In this document: positions 15,843 to 23,890 of the stretch, one piece after another
Layout of the letters: each line of letters opens with the position of its first letter
Position numbering within the stretch: position 1 is the stretch's first letter
From: Acidobacteriota bacterium
GTDB taxonomy: Bacteria > Acidobacteriota > Blastocatellia > Pyrinomonadales > Pyrinomonadaceae
DNA: 64,000 bases
Direction: 5' to 3'
Assembly: GCA_016703965.1 (NCBI GenBank)
Contig: JADJBB010000004.1
Span: 186,001-250,000, forward strand
Notes under the pieces: model-generated
Seen by the model: only the letters and a program-made list of their open reading frames with translations
Told to the model about the DNA's origin: nothing
The model's database searches: none
Position numbers and translations under genes: made by a program

Positions 15843-17807
15843 TCATTCGGTCGCATCCAGTTCTTCTTCTAGCAGCTGCCGCTCATAGAGGTCGGCATAC
15901 TCGCCATCGAGAGCGACCAGTTCGTCGTGGGTACCGCGTTCAATGATGCGGCCGCCAGAAAGGACGCAGATCAGGTCGGCGTCGCGGATAGTCGAGACGC
16001 GGTGCGATACGATTAGCGTCGTGCGGTTTTCCCGCACGTCGCGAAGGTTGTGGAGGATCGTTTCTTCCGTGTAGGTATCGACCGCGCTTAGGGAATCGTC
16101 GAGTATCAAAATACGCGGCTCGCGCATTACCGCACGGGCGATCGCGGTTCGCTGCTTTTGACCGCCGGAAAGCGTGATGCCGCGTTCGCCGACGAGCTGC
16201 TCGTAACCGCCGGGAAATTCGGAGATTTCGTCCGCGAGCCCGGCAATTCGGGCGGCCGTTTCGACGGTCATGCGAACCGGGCCGGAACCGCCTGCGTAAG
16301 CGGGCGGTAGATGCTGCAAATTTGTTGACGCTGTGGCCCCGTTCGCAATTGATCCGTCTGCTTTCGAGTTCGCTTCAACTTTCTTCGCTATTCCGTTCCT
16401 TCCGCCCGCTAACACAGGCGGTTCAAACCCTGATTCCACGCCAAAGGCGATATTTGCCGCCAAAGTATCGCTGAACAAAAACGTCTCCTGCGGCACAAAG
16501 CCGATCGCCTTTCTCAATTGCGCTAGCGGAAATTCACGTACCGGCTTTCCATCGACCATAACTGAGCCTTCCGGTGCGTCGAGCAGACGCGGGATGAGGC
16601 TCATAAGGGTCGATTTGCCGCTGCCGGTCTTGCCGACGAATGCCACGGTTTTTCCGGGCTCGATCGTGAGGTTGATGTCTTTTAGAACGAGATCTGCGGC
16701 CGCAGAGGATACAGAGGGAATGGAGACGGAATTATTGTTCCCAGCCCCCTCTGTGTTCTCTGTGGCCAACCTTTTATAGCTGAAATTCAAGCCCCGAAAT
16801 TCGATGCGGCCTTCGACAGGAGCCTGTTCGCGGGCGTTTTCGCCGTCCTTGATCGTCGGTTCGGTTTCGAGGATCTTGTTAAATCGCTTGAGCGAAGCGG
16901 TGCCGCGTTGGTACAGGTTAACCACGTAGCCGAGGGCGATCAGGTACCAGATCATTCGCTGCAAATACAAGATGAATGCCGTGAAATCGCCGGCCGTGAT
17001 GTCGCCGCGAACTGCCATCGGGATCCCAACGGCAACAATTATCACGAATCCCAGCCCGATAAAGAAAAACAGCAGCGGCCGCATTGCCGCCGCGTATCTC
17101 ACGAGCCGCAGGTTTTGGGCGGCGTATTCGCGGTTTAAAACCTGGAACTGCTCGATCTCTGAATCTTCCTGAGCGTATGCACGAATTACGCGGACGCCGG
17201 TCAGATTTTCCTGGGCCCGTGCCGAAATATCGGAAAAATATTCCTGTATCTTCTCGAACCGCTTATGGATCCGCTCGCCGAGGATCTTGACGGTGATCGT
17301 GACGAGCGGCAGGGGGATCATCAGGAGCAGCGTGAGCTTAACCGAGATGTTCAGCATGATCGGCAAAGCGATCGCCAAAGCAAATATCGCCTGAAAGCTG
17401 TAAAGGATCATCGGCCCGACGATCTGGCGAATGGCCGCGAGATCGTTCGTAGCCCTTGCCATAAGGTCGCCGACGCGGTTCGACTGAAAATACTCGAGCG
17501 GCTGATCAACGAGCGACGCGTAAAAATCCTCACGCATATCAAATTCGATGTGCCGTGAAGTATTGATCAGCAACCGCCGCTGCAAGAACAGAAATATCCC
17601 GCTCATTCCGCTGATGCCGAGGATCACGAGCGGATAATAGATTACCTTTTGGCGTGTAACTTCCCGCCCGAGATCATCGACCGCCTGCCCAACCATGTAC
17701 GGAATAAAAAGCCCGAACGCCATCGACACCAAGATACAAAGGATCCCAAGCAGGATCGTCCCCTTGTATGGCTTGAAATACTTGGCAAATTTCTTGAGCT
17801 GTTCCAT
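15843..17807 (-). CDS. ABC exporter (fused permease-ATPase, MsbA/MdlB type) with two repeat-encoded insertions
   Basis: The 654-residue half-transporter has six N-terminal membrane helices (to about residue 300) and a C-terminal ATPase. Walker A is GKTGSGKS (about 396), the Q-loop FVPQETFLF, the signature LSGGQKQR (about 542), Walker B ILILDDSLSAVD and the H-loop SHRVSTIRDADLI. It should work as a dimer exporting lipid or drug-like compounds. Two stretches do not belong to the family: residues about 347-370 (LATENTEGAGNNNSVSIPS), just after the A-loop Tyr, and about 458-510 (PPVLAGGRNG to PPAYAGGSG), between Q-loop and signature. Both are encoded by inverted-repeat DNA and stay in frame. The start codon abuts another repeat (17807), so no Shine-Dalgarno sequence is visible. 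Confidence 0.9.
   Translation of the reverse strand: MEQLKKFAKYFKPYKGTILLGILCILVSMAFGLFIPYMVGQAVDDLGREVTRQKVIYYPLVILGISGMSGIFLFLQRRLLINTSRHIEFDMREDFYASLVDQPLEYFQSNRVGDLMARATNDLAAIRQIVGPMILYSFQAIFALAIALPIMLNISVKLTLLLMIPLPLVTITVKILGERIHKRFEKIQEYFSDISARAQENLTGVRVIRAYAQEDSEIEQFQVLNREYAAQNLRLVRYAAAMRPLLFFFIGLGFVIIVAVGIPMAVRGDITAGDFTAFILYLQRMIWYLIALGYVVNLYQRGTASLKRFNKILETEPTIKDGENAREQAPVEGRIEFRGLNFSYKRLATENTEGAGNNNSVSIPSVSSAAADLVLKDINLTIEPGKTVAFVGKTGSGKSTLMSLIPRLLDAPEGSVMVDGKPVREFPLAQLRKAIGFVPQETFLFSDTLAANIAFGVESGFEPPVLAGGRNGIAKKVEANSKADGSIANGATASTNLQHLPPAYAGGSGPVRMTVETAARIAGLADEISEFPGGYEQLVGERGITLSGGQKQRTAIARAVMREPRILILDDSLSAVDTYTEETILHNLRDVRENRTTLIVSHRVSTIRDADLICVLSGGRIIERGTHDELVALDGEYADLYERQLLEEELDATE
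16285..16424. repeat. Inverted doublet of a 23-bp palindromic unit, in frame inside the ABC exporter
   Basis: The unit at 16285-16307 (GAACCGCCTG then CGTA then AGCGGGCGG) recurs in reverse orientation at 16402-16424 with 21 of 23 bases identical. Each unit is itself a near palindrome. The 94 bp between them, together with the units, encode a low-complexity loop in the nucleotide-binding domain. Confidence 0.85.
16697..16767. repeat. Inverted repeat of the CTCTGTGTTCTCTGTGG family, in frame inside the ABC exporter
   Basis: Left arm GGCCGCAGAGGATACAGAGG and right arm CCTCTGTGTTCTCTGTGGCC are reverse complements with two to three mismatches, flanking about 30 bp. The sequence encodes ATENTE at one end and SVSSAAA at the other. 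Similar words occur in the histidine-operon gaps. Confidence 0.8.
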
Positions 17808-17901
17808 GACTGGAGGGTGAGCATCTTGCTCGCCCGTTTTTTAAGATCTTTATCTAACTTCTAATTCGACGAGGGTGAACAAGATGCTCACCCTCCGGTC
17901 A
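17807..17901. repeat. Inverted doublet of the 29-bp TGACTGGAGGG unit
   Basis: The unit at 17807-17835 starts TGACTGGAGGGTGAGCATCT. Its inverted partner at 17873-17901 matches at 26 of 29 positions, with 37 bp between. The left end shares bases with the ABC exporter start codon and the right end supplies the TGA stop of the thioesterase gene. Doublets of this size and spacing are typical of REPIN elements. Confidence 0.85.
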
Positions 17902-18327
17902 AATACGAGTATGTGTTGATATTGCGGTCGCGATCAGATCGCCGTTTTCGTTGTGAACGTCCGCGGACACGGTGAAGATGCGTTTTCCGGCGCGAACCAC
18001 CTTTGCGGTACAGATGAATGTTCCATCGATGTGCGGCCTAAGATAGTGGACGGTCAGGTCAATGGTCGCCGTTCTCTCGTCCGGAGCAACGCGGGTTCTA
18101 ACGGCATACGCCATTGCCGTGTCGATCAGCGTCGCGGTGACACCGCCGTGCAGAATGCCGCCGGGATGGCGGAGGTCGTCGCGCATGTCGATCTTGATGA
18201 CTGCGAGATCAATCTGCAGAGCGACCAGCCTCATGCCCATCAGTTTGGCGAACGGCAGATCGTGCAGCGTTTTTGCCGCCCGCTCACGCTGCTCGGCGGT
18301 AATACCGGTGTTTTGAGTTCTTGACAT
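17899..18327 (-). CDS. PaaI-family hotdog thioesterase
   Basis: The 142-residue protein has a hotdog fold with the PaaI signature HPGGILHGGVTATLIDTAMAY in shortened form: the GG-x-x-HGG helix and the catalytic Asp in LIDTAM. TIDLTVHYLRP follows. It should cleave acyl-CoA thioesters such as aromatic acyl-CoAs. Its TGA stop is part of the repeat doublet at 17807-17901. It is about 35% shorter in its N terminus than the other thioesterase at 10093-10560 and is not a recent duplicate of it. Confidence 0.85.
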   Translation of the reverse strand: MSRTQNTGITAEQRERAAKTLHDLPFAKLMGMRLVALQIDLAVIKIDMRDDLRHPGGILHGGVTATLIDTAMAYAVRTRVAPDERTATIDLTVHYLRPHIDGTFICTAKVVRAGKRIFTVSADVHNENGDLIATAISTHTRI

Positions 18328-18357
18328 CTCTAATTACGGCTTACGTCTCACCGCCTA

Positions 18358-19056
18358 CTACTTTGCTCCGGTCAACAGCTTTTTCATGTCTTCGACCGAA
18401 ACTTTCTTAAAGTCTTTCGGGAAAGCGAAAAGCGTTGGATCGACCTCATTCTTAAAGCCGGAAAGTTCGATCGTTCGGTCGAGTAGCCGATTTGCTCCGT
18501 CGTTCTTGAACAGTTCTTTTTTGACCGGCCGTCCGAGCTTTTCGTCAAAATGGATCACGGTCTCGATATTCTTTGGCGGCGCCGGAGCGATCCGGTATTT
18601 TGTGATCCCATTTTCAGTTCCCATTTTCTCGTAAGCGGCCTTTTCGCGTGAATTTATCAGCCCAAAACTGATCTCGGTGGCCATATTTTCACGCTCGTCG
18701 AATCCATGGCTCGCTGGGTACTCCGCATACGACTTTGAGGCGATCGATGCCACGTATTCCTTGTCGGTATGCATCGATGATACCTGCTCGGGACTGCCGT
18801 AAGCCGAATCTATCCGCCACCGGGCGCCGTCGCGAACGATAAAGAACTTTTCAACGCCGGTCGCCGATGTCTGCCAAACCTCGGTCTGGTATTTCTCGGG
18901 TTCGGCATTTTGGAACGGAGGCTCAGTCATCACGGCACCAGCTGTGTTTAGCTCAGTGTTCTCGCCCGTCGAAACTGTCCTGCACCCCTGGAAAATGAAC
19001 GTGAAAGTAAGGGCCAAAACGGCAATACTGGCCGGCTTTATAAAATAAATTCGCAT
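18358..19056 (-). CDS. Lipoprotein, LolA-like fold suspected (copy 2)
   Basis: A signal peptide ends in a lipobox (FQGC, Cys at about residue 25), so the mature protein is lipid-anchored. The body starts EPEKYQTEVWQTSATGVEKF and continues as an all-beta pattern with FFIVRDGARWRID. It closely parallels the neighbouring lipoprotein at 19098-19778 in layout: EPExYQxE, then a RDxxxxRxD strand, then KxYxxxxx and a C-terminal PAGY/FPKDFK-type end. The shape recalls LolA/outer-membrane lipoprotein-sorting folds, but no family is firmly recognised. The two genes are 41 bp apart on the same strand. Confidence 0.7.
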   Translation of the reverse strand: MRIYFIKPASIAVLALTFTFIFQGCRTVSTGENTELNTAGAVMTEPPFQNAEPEKYQTEVWQTSATGVEKFFIVRDGARWRIDSAYGSPEQVSSMHTDKEYVASIASKSYAEYPASHGFDERENMATEISFGLINSREKAAYEKMGTENGITKYRIAPAPPKNIETVIHFDEKLGRPVKKELFKNDGANRLLDRTIELSGFKNEVDPTLFAFPKDFKKVSVEDMKKLLTGAK

Positions 19057-19097
19057 ACCTGGATTTTAACACGGCAGGCAGCATTTGTTGCCCCGCT

Positions 19098-19778
19098 TCA
19101 CGGCAGCGGCTTTCGAAATGCGTCGAGAGTCACCAATTTGTATCCGGCCGGAATGGAGAAAACGGCATCATTGACCTCAAATTTCAGATCGCGAAGCTCA
19201 CACGTCACCTTCACCTGCAAACCCGACGCGTCCTGTACTCCAAGGAATTCCTGCTTCACCATCATCCCGCTTGCCTCATCAATGTAGATCAGGATCGAGC
19301 CCTTTGCCCCGGAAGTCTCTTTAACCTTGAACTTCCGAAACTTTCCATCGAGCCCGAGATCTTCGAACTCACGGTATTCCTTTGCGCGAAAGAAACTCAC
19401 GGCGATCTCATCAGATCCGGTTGCTGCCGAACCGGCTTCGCTGTCCATAACGGCGTAAGTTTTCTTTTCGTGGTCGACGACATAGACCTTGTCGTTTCTG
19501 ATCTTGCTTGATCTTGGAACATCGCCGGCAAATGTATCGAAGCGGCTTTTTTCACGATCTCGTGCAATGAACCAGCGGCTCTCAACACCGAAGCTTGTGA
19601 CAACCATTTCGGCCTGATAAACCTCCGGCTCCTTTACCGGAAATGGGAACTCATTCTTCGTCTCAATCTTGATCTCAACTGGTTTGTTCTCATTTGTCGC
19701 GGCGGAGCCGCAAGCCTGCAGAAGAAATGCAAGCAAACCGGCGAGAATGAAGTATTTACGGGAATTTGACAAAAACAT
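19098..19778 (-). CDS. Lipoprotein, LolA-like fold suspected (copy 1)
   Basis: A signal peptide ends in the lipobox LQAC (Cys about residue 23). The mature part carries EPEVYQAEMVVTSFGVESRW, RDREKSRFD, KVYVVDHEKKTYAVMD, and a C-terminal FSIPAGYKLV. These blocks occur in the same order in the adjacent lipoprotein, so the pair arose by an old duplication. Repeated beta strands that read out a modified substrate are typical of LolA-like folds; this is an inference from the pattern only. It is transcribed divergently from the SGNH hydrolase gene, with 32 bp between the starts. Confidence 0.7.
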   Translation of the reverse strand: MFLSNSRKYFILAGLLAFLLQACGSAATNENKPVEIKIETKNEFPFPVKEPEVYQAEMVVTSFGVESRWFIARDREKSRFDTFAGDVPRSSKIRNDKVYVVDHEKKTYAVMDSEAGSAATGSDEIAVSFFRAKEYREFEDLGLDGKFRKFKVKETSGAKGSILIYIDEASGMMVKQEFLGVQDASGLQVKVTCELRDLKFEVNDAVFSIPAGYKLVTLDAFRKPLP

Positions 19779-19810
19779 CTGGGTGGTTAAATTTTAACAT
19801 ATCAATTTTG

Positions 19811-20575
19811 GTGGACAATAACGGAGATAATCTAAGGCGTTGGCAACGAAAGTTCCTGCTCGGAGCGGCAATGATCGCTCCGATCGCTCCGTTTTTGCTG
19901 CTTCAGGGCCAGATCGTCCGTTGGAAGGTTGGAGTTTTACCCGATGCAGAGGGCGACAAATTTGGGAGATATGGTGAAGGTGAGAATGCCGCCAAACTTT
20001 TCGTCATCGGCGAATCGACCGTCGCCGGGCTCGGCGCTCGAAATCACAAACTCGCTCTCGCCGGACAGTTTGCCAAATACTTAAGCGAACATATTCACCG
20101 CCCTGTTGATTGGAATGTCATCGGTAAAAACGGGGTCACCGCGCGGCGAACGATCGAGGAGCTCATGCCGCACATGCCGGACGGAAAGTTCGACTATATC
20201 CTCGTCGGGCTCGGCGGCAACGATGTTATGAAGATCTCCAGCCCCGAGAAATGGCGACGAGACATGATCGAGCTGCTTGGCATTTTGCGGGAGAAGAGCC
20301 CCAACGCGATAATCTTCCTCTCGAACTGCCCGATGATCATCCATTCGCCGATCATGCCTTTCCCGATCAAGCCGATCTTGTGGAATCTCTCGCAGATGCA
20401 CAACGATAATATTAAGGAATTTACCCGCGATATTGACCGTGTTTTTTACTATCCGCAGCCGGTCGATGTTCGCCTCGAAGGCTTTTTCGCCGACGGCCTG
20501 CATCCCTCCGAACAAGGCTACCGCGACTGGGCAGAGGCGATGATCCGTTACTTCGTAGCAAACTATAAATGGTGA
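19811..20575 (+). CDS. SGNH/GDSL-family hydrolase
   Basis: I take the GTG at 19811 (VDNNGDNLRRWQ); the upstream TTG at 19766 lies inside the divergent lipoprotein gene. The roughly 254-residue protein starts with one hydrophobic segment (AAMIAPIAPFLLL), probably a membrane anchor or uncleaved signal. SGNH blocks are visible: the nucleophile Ser in VIGESTVAGLG, Gly in GKNGVTARRT, Asn in VGLGGNDVMK and the Asp-His pair in DGLHPSEQGY. It is an esterase or lipase of the periplasm or membrane surface. It overlaps the downstream nuclease gene by 7 bp (ATGGTGA), so the two are translationally coupled. Confidence 0.85.
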   Translation: MDNNGDNLRRWQRKFLLGAAMIAPIAPFLLLQGQIVRWKVGVLPDAEGDKFGRYGEGENAAKLFVIGESTVAGLGARNHKLALAGQFAKYLSEHIHRPVDWNVIGKNGVTARRTIEELMPHMPDGKFDYILVGLGGNDVMKISSPEKWRRDMIELLGILREKSPNAIIFLSNCPMIIHSPIMPFPIKPILWNLSQMHNDNIKEFTRDIDRVFYYPQPVDVRLEGFFADGLHPSEQGYRDWAEAMIRYFVANYKW

Positions 20576-22035
20576 ACGCAGACGAGTTACGCGAAATGGT
20601 CAGCAGCCAGCACGAATGGCTGCTGGTGCGTGAACTCGGAAAGTCATTTCCGCTCGAAAGGCATGAGATCGAGGTCATCGATGACGGCGAAAAAGCGCAC
20701 TTTGGCTTTCTTGACGACAACGGCTTTCATTCCTGGCGTCTCAACGGCTTTAAGCGGGACGCGGATGAGATCGAGATAGATGTCGCGGGTTCGTTCGCCA
20801 GAAACCGCGAGACGATGCGTCTCATTCCTAGAGTTTCTGCGTCGGTCCTCGCCGCTGAGATCGAGATTGCACGGCTCAAGATTGCTGATGAGATCGCGGG
20901 TCTGATTCCTGCCAATTTCCCCGGAACTAAGCTCGGCCGCGTTGCTCTGAATGAGGCAACTGGCCGCTTCGCTCAGATCAATTTTGATTTGCCCGACAAA
21001 ACTCCGATGGCCGCGATCGCCGATGTAACTGCTTCGCTTACCGTAGAAACGATCTTCACCGCCGCGATGCTCTGGCTCGACAAACTCGGCCTGCGAAAGA
21101 AAAAACCGATTCTCGACATCTGGATCATCTGCGAAAAGCGTCAGGCGAGAAATGCACAGAAACTTCACGCCCTGCTTACCGAACGCTGGAAATCGAAGAT
21201 CACCATCATCGAGATCAACCGAAAGGCCGATCCGCCAACTTTAGTTGAGTTGCCCAAACGCAAGATCCGCGAACTTTGGCGTGAAAAAGCCAATAAATTG
21301 ACTCTGCCGAGCGGCCAGCCGCCGAGTAGAATTGCGGAAAGCATCGCCGAACTTTCGCCCAAAAAGATCGACATCATTTATTCCAAACACGGCGAAACGC
21401 TACGATTCTTTGGCCTGCCATTTGCCCGCGTCCGGACGATGATGGGAATCGAAAGAGCGTGGTTCGGTGTGGGGCGTGAGCGGCGGTCATTGACGAATGA
21501 GAATTGGGACGACTTCGCGAAATTCGTCGCCGAACTCGACCTCAACCGCTCCTTCGAGCCGCCGAACAAACGCCACGAATTCTACCGCACCGCTCCCGAA
21601 GCCTGGCTCGAATCGATCCTGCGCCGCGACATCACTTTGCTCGACGCCAATCTCGTTCTGTCGCCCATCTACAATCAGTTCCGCTCATCCGCCGACAAGA
21701 TCGATCTCCTCGCCCTCCGCCGCGACGGCCGCCTAGTCATAATCGAGCTAAAAACCCAACCCGACCGCGAAATGGTCTTCCAGGCCGCCGATTACTGGCG
21801 AAAGATCGAACTCCAACGCCGCCGTGGGTTGCTCGCCGCCGCAAATCTGTTTGATGGCCGCGAGATCGCGGACGCCCCAGCGATCATTTATCTCGCCGCT
21901 CCGGCATGGAGCTTTCATCGGGATTTTGAGTATTTTGCGAGAGCCGTTTCACCTGAGATCGAGCTGTGGCGATTTGAACTGCACGAGAACTGGCGAGAGA
22001 AGGTAAAGATCGTCACACGACAGGATTATCGATAG
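20569..22035 (+). CDS. PD-(D/E)XK-like nuclease of unknown family
   Basis: The 488-residue protein is not one I recognise as a whole. Residues about 375-440 hold a restriction-endonuclease-like core: E in PEAWLES, D in DKIDLLALRRDG, then VIIELK (the ExK motif) and QAADYWRKI after it. The order resembles nuclease domains of the NucS/DUF91 kind. The N-terminal 350 residues are mixed alpha/beta with no known motif; part (ILDIWIICEKRQARNAQKLH) looks like a Rossmann-type strand-helix pair. The start ATG overlaps the SGNH gene stop. No methyltransferase is adjacent, so a classical restriction system is unlikely. Confidence 0.65.
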   Translation: MVNADELREMVSSQHEWLLVRELGKSFPLERHEIEVIDDGEKAHFGFLDDNGFHSWRLNGFKRDADEIEIDVAGSFARNRETMRLIPRVSASVLAAEIEIARLKIADEIAGLIPANFPGTKLGRVALNEATGRFAQINFDLPDKTPMAAIADVTASLTVETIFTAAMLWLDKLGLRKKKPILDIWIICEKRQARNAQKLHALLTERWKSKITIIEINRKADPPTLVELPKRKIRELWREKANKLTLPSGQPPSRIAESIAELSPKKIDIIYSKHGETLRFFGLPFARVRTMMGIERAWFGVGRERRSLTNENWDDFAKFVAELDLNRSFEPPNKRHEFYRTAPEAWLESILRRDITLLDANLVLSPIYNQFRSSADKIDLLALRRDGRLVIIELKTQPDREMVFQAADYWRKIELQRRRGLLAAANLFDGREIADAPAIIYLAAPAWSFHRDFEYFARAVSPEIELWRFELHENWREKVKIVTRQDYR

Positions 22036-22056
22036 AGGAGCCGAAAAGAATTTTGA

Positions 22057-22125
22057 CCGCGAATTACGCGAAAAGACGCGAATAAGAAGAGATATATATT
22101 CGTATTTGTTTGCGAAATTCGCGGG
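22057..22125. repeat. Imperfect intergenic inverted repeat (CCGCGAATTACGCGAA type)
   Basis: The left arm at 22057-22084 begins CCGCGAATTACGCGAA. The right arm at 22097-22125 is its imperfect reverse complement, ending TTCGCGGG. It fills the gap between the nuclease and response-regulator stops and could act as a two-way terminator. Confidence 0.65.
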
Positions 22126-22134
22126 CAAACACTC

Positions 22135-22839
22135 CTATCCGACAGGATTTACATACCGATAACCGACTCCCCGCACGGTCTGCACGATCTTAGGATTGTT
22201 CGGTTCGTCTTCTAAATGTTTGCGTAAGCGGACGATGAAGTTGTCGATTGCCCGGGTGTCGGTGTCTTCCTGGAGATGCCAGACGTCTTCGAGGATCTCT
22301 TTGCGCGAGACGGCCCGGCCTTCGTTGTCGATGAGATATTGGAGCAGTTTGGTCTCCATCAGGGTCAGCGGGATCAGTTCGGTGCCGTTGCGGAGTTCGA
22401 GATTTTCGAAATCGATCGTGCGGCTATTGACCGATATCTGGCGGCCCGTTTTCGCAGCCTTCGCTTCGTTACGCGACCATCGGCGGCGGCGGAGAAGTCC
22501 ATTGAGACGGGCGATGAAGATGTTTAGATCAAATGGTTTCGGCAGATAATCGTCGGTTCCAGATTCAAATCCCTGCAATACATCCTCAGGCCGGCCGCGA
22601 GCCGTGAGCATCAGGATCGGCGTGTAATCGAGCCGTTCACGCAGAGTGCGAGCCACCTCAAATCCATCGACCGTCGGCAGCATCACGTCCAAGACGATCG
22701 CGTCAAAAACCTCCGTCTCGAGCAGCTCCAGAGCTGGAGCTCCGTCGCCAACGACCTCGACCTCATGCCCCTCGGCCTCAACATTAAACCGCAGCCCGTC
22801 GGCCAGGTGCTGTTCGTCTTCGACAATAAGAACTTTCAT
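22135..22839 (-). CDS. OmpR/PhoB-family response regulator
   Basis: The true start is the ATG at 22839 (MKVLIVEDEQHLADGLRFN); upstream codons in the same frame come from a repeat. Residues 1-120 are a receiver domain: acidic pair ED near the N terminus, phospho-acceptor Asp in IVLDVMLPT, Thr in MLTARG and Lys in LPKPFD. Residues about 135-234 are a winged-helix DNA-binding domain ending in TVRGVGYRYVNP. It should bind promoters after phosphorylation by the kinase at 22923-23807, which is the gene just upstream on the same strand. The target genes are not evident in the window. Confidence 0.92.
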   Translation of the reverse strand: MKVLIVEDEQHLADGLRFNVEAEGHEVEVVGDGAPALELLETEVFDAIVLDVMLPTVDGFEVARTLRERLDYTPILMLTARGRPEDVLQGFESGTDDYLPKPFDLNIFIARLNGLLRRRRWSRNEAKAAKTGRQISVNSRTIDFENLELRNGTELIPLTLMETKLLQYLIDNEGRAVSRKEILEDVWHLQEDTDTRAIDNFIVRLRKHLEDEPNNPKIVQTVRGVGYRYVNPVG

Positions 22840-22848
22840 AAAATGGGT

Positions 22849-22933
22849 GATCGTTGATGGTGGGTCGTTGTTCGTTGTTCGTTGTTTCTGAAAAACAACT
22901 ATCAAAGATCGGCGATCAACGATCAACTGATCG
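22849..22933. repeat. Inverted GTTGATCGTTG-type intergenic hairpin
   Basis: Left arm GATCGTTGATGGTGGGTCGT continues with three CGTTGTT words; the right arm has CAACTATCAAAGATCGGCGA and CAACGATCAACTGATC. The element lies between the kinase and regulator genes and overlaps the last codons and stop (22923-22925) of the kinase gene. A related element sits at 31770-31850. Confidence 0.65.
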
Positions 22934-23807
22934 GCAACTGTACAAAAAAAGTCGTCCCTTTTCCCTCGCCTTTGCTTTGCGCCCGGACTCGGCCGCCGTG
23001 TTTGGCTATTACGGAACGCACGATCGCGAGACCAAGGCCCGTGCCCTTGACGGCTCCAGTAGATTTGTTGGGGACGCGGTAAAACCGTTTGAAAATGCGT
23101 TTCAGGTCGGCTCGCTCCATACCGATACCGCGATCGCGGATGTAAACTTCCGCTTTGTTTCCTCTCGATGTTTTTATTCTGACGGAGATCCTCGGTTCGG
23201 TGCCTGAGTATTTTACTGCGTTGTCGAGTATGTTGGCGAAGGCGGTCTGCAGTTCGCTGCGGTCGCCAACGACTTTTACCGCCTCGGCCGGTTTTGAGAA
23301 TCTGATCGCTGATTCGGCGAGGTGTTTCCGGGAACGCACGATTCCAATAGTTTCTTTTAGCAGTTCAGAGATATCGATCTCCGCGAGATTCATAGCCCGC
23401 TGCTTCTCTCGCGTGCGGCTCGCCTGCAGGACCTGTTCGACGGTACTCAGCAGACGTTCGTTGTCCTCGAGCATTATGTCGTAAAACTCAACCTGTTTCT
23501 CTCTAGGGAGATCTCTAGCCTTCAATGTTTCGAGATAGAGCTTGATCGAGGCGATCGGCGTTTTGAGTTCGTGCGTAACGGAGTTTAGAAACGCGTCGTG
23601 CTGCTCATTTCTGCGTATCTCGCGCACCAAGAAAATAGTGTTCAGTATTAATCCCGTTATTATCAGCGAGAAAAAAACGACACCAAAAACCAACAGAGCG
23701 ACTTCGCGGATACTAAGCAGGATCCAGCCAATATTCAGGGCAATCGCCAGCACGGACAGGCTGATGCCGAGTATCAAAAAGAATATAGCAGTTCCGCGCC
23801 GACGCAT
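22923..23807 (-). CDS. Membrane sensor histidine kinase
   Basis: I take the ATG at 23807 (MRRRGTAIFFLILGISLSV), since codons upstream come from a repeat. Two membrane segments (residues 6-28 and 37-60) enclose almost no periplasmic loop, so the signal may be sensed in the membrane. The H-box is HELKTPIASIKLYLE (phospho-His about residue 86), the N-box DNAVKYS, then RDRGIGM, FKRFYRV and GTGLGLAIV. It should phosphorylate the response regulator encoded next. The stop codon falls inside the hairpin repeat at 22849-22933. Confidence 0.9.
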   Translation of the reverse strand: MRRRGTAIFFLILGISLSVLAIALNIGWILLSIREVALLVFGVVFFSLIITGLILNTIFLVREIRRNEQHDAFLNSVTHELKTPIASIKLYLETLKARDLPREKQVEFYDIMLEDNERLLSTVEQVLQASRTREKQRAMNLAEIDISELLKETIGIVRSRKHLAESAIRFSKPAEAVKVVGDRSELQTAFANILDNAVKYSGTEPRISVRIKTSRGNKAEVYIRDRGIGMERADLKRIFKRFYRVPNKSTGAVKGTGLGLAIVRSVIAKHGGRVRAQSKGEGKGTTFFVQLPIS

Positions 23808-23826
23808 ATCTTTAATGGTAATTGCA

Positions 23827-23872
23827 AAATGGTGAATGGTAAATGTCATCAGACATTCACCATTCACCATTT
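23827..23872. repeat. Near-perfect AATGGTGAATGG hairpin
   Basis: A 21-bp left arm (23827-23847) and right arm (23852-23872) match at 20 of 21 positions around a 4-nt loop ATCA. It lies between the desaturase and kinase genes, so it could end the desaturase transcript or form the kinase 5' leader. No T-tract is attached. Confidence 0.75.
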
Positions 23873-23890
23873 ATCGCTAATCACTGTTAA

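Noticed and set aside
20569..22035. Restriction-modification system
   Set aside because: Only a nuclease-like core is present; there is no methyltransferase or specificity subunit.
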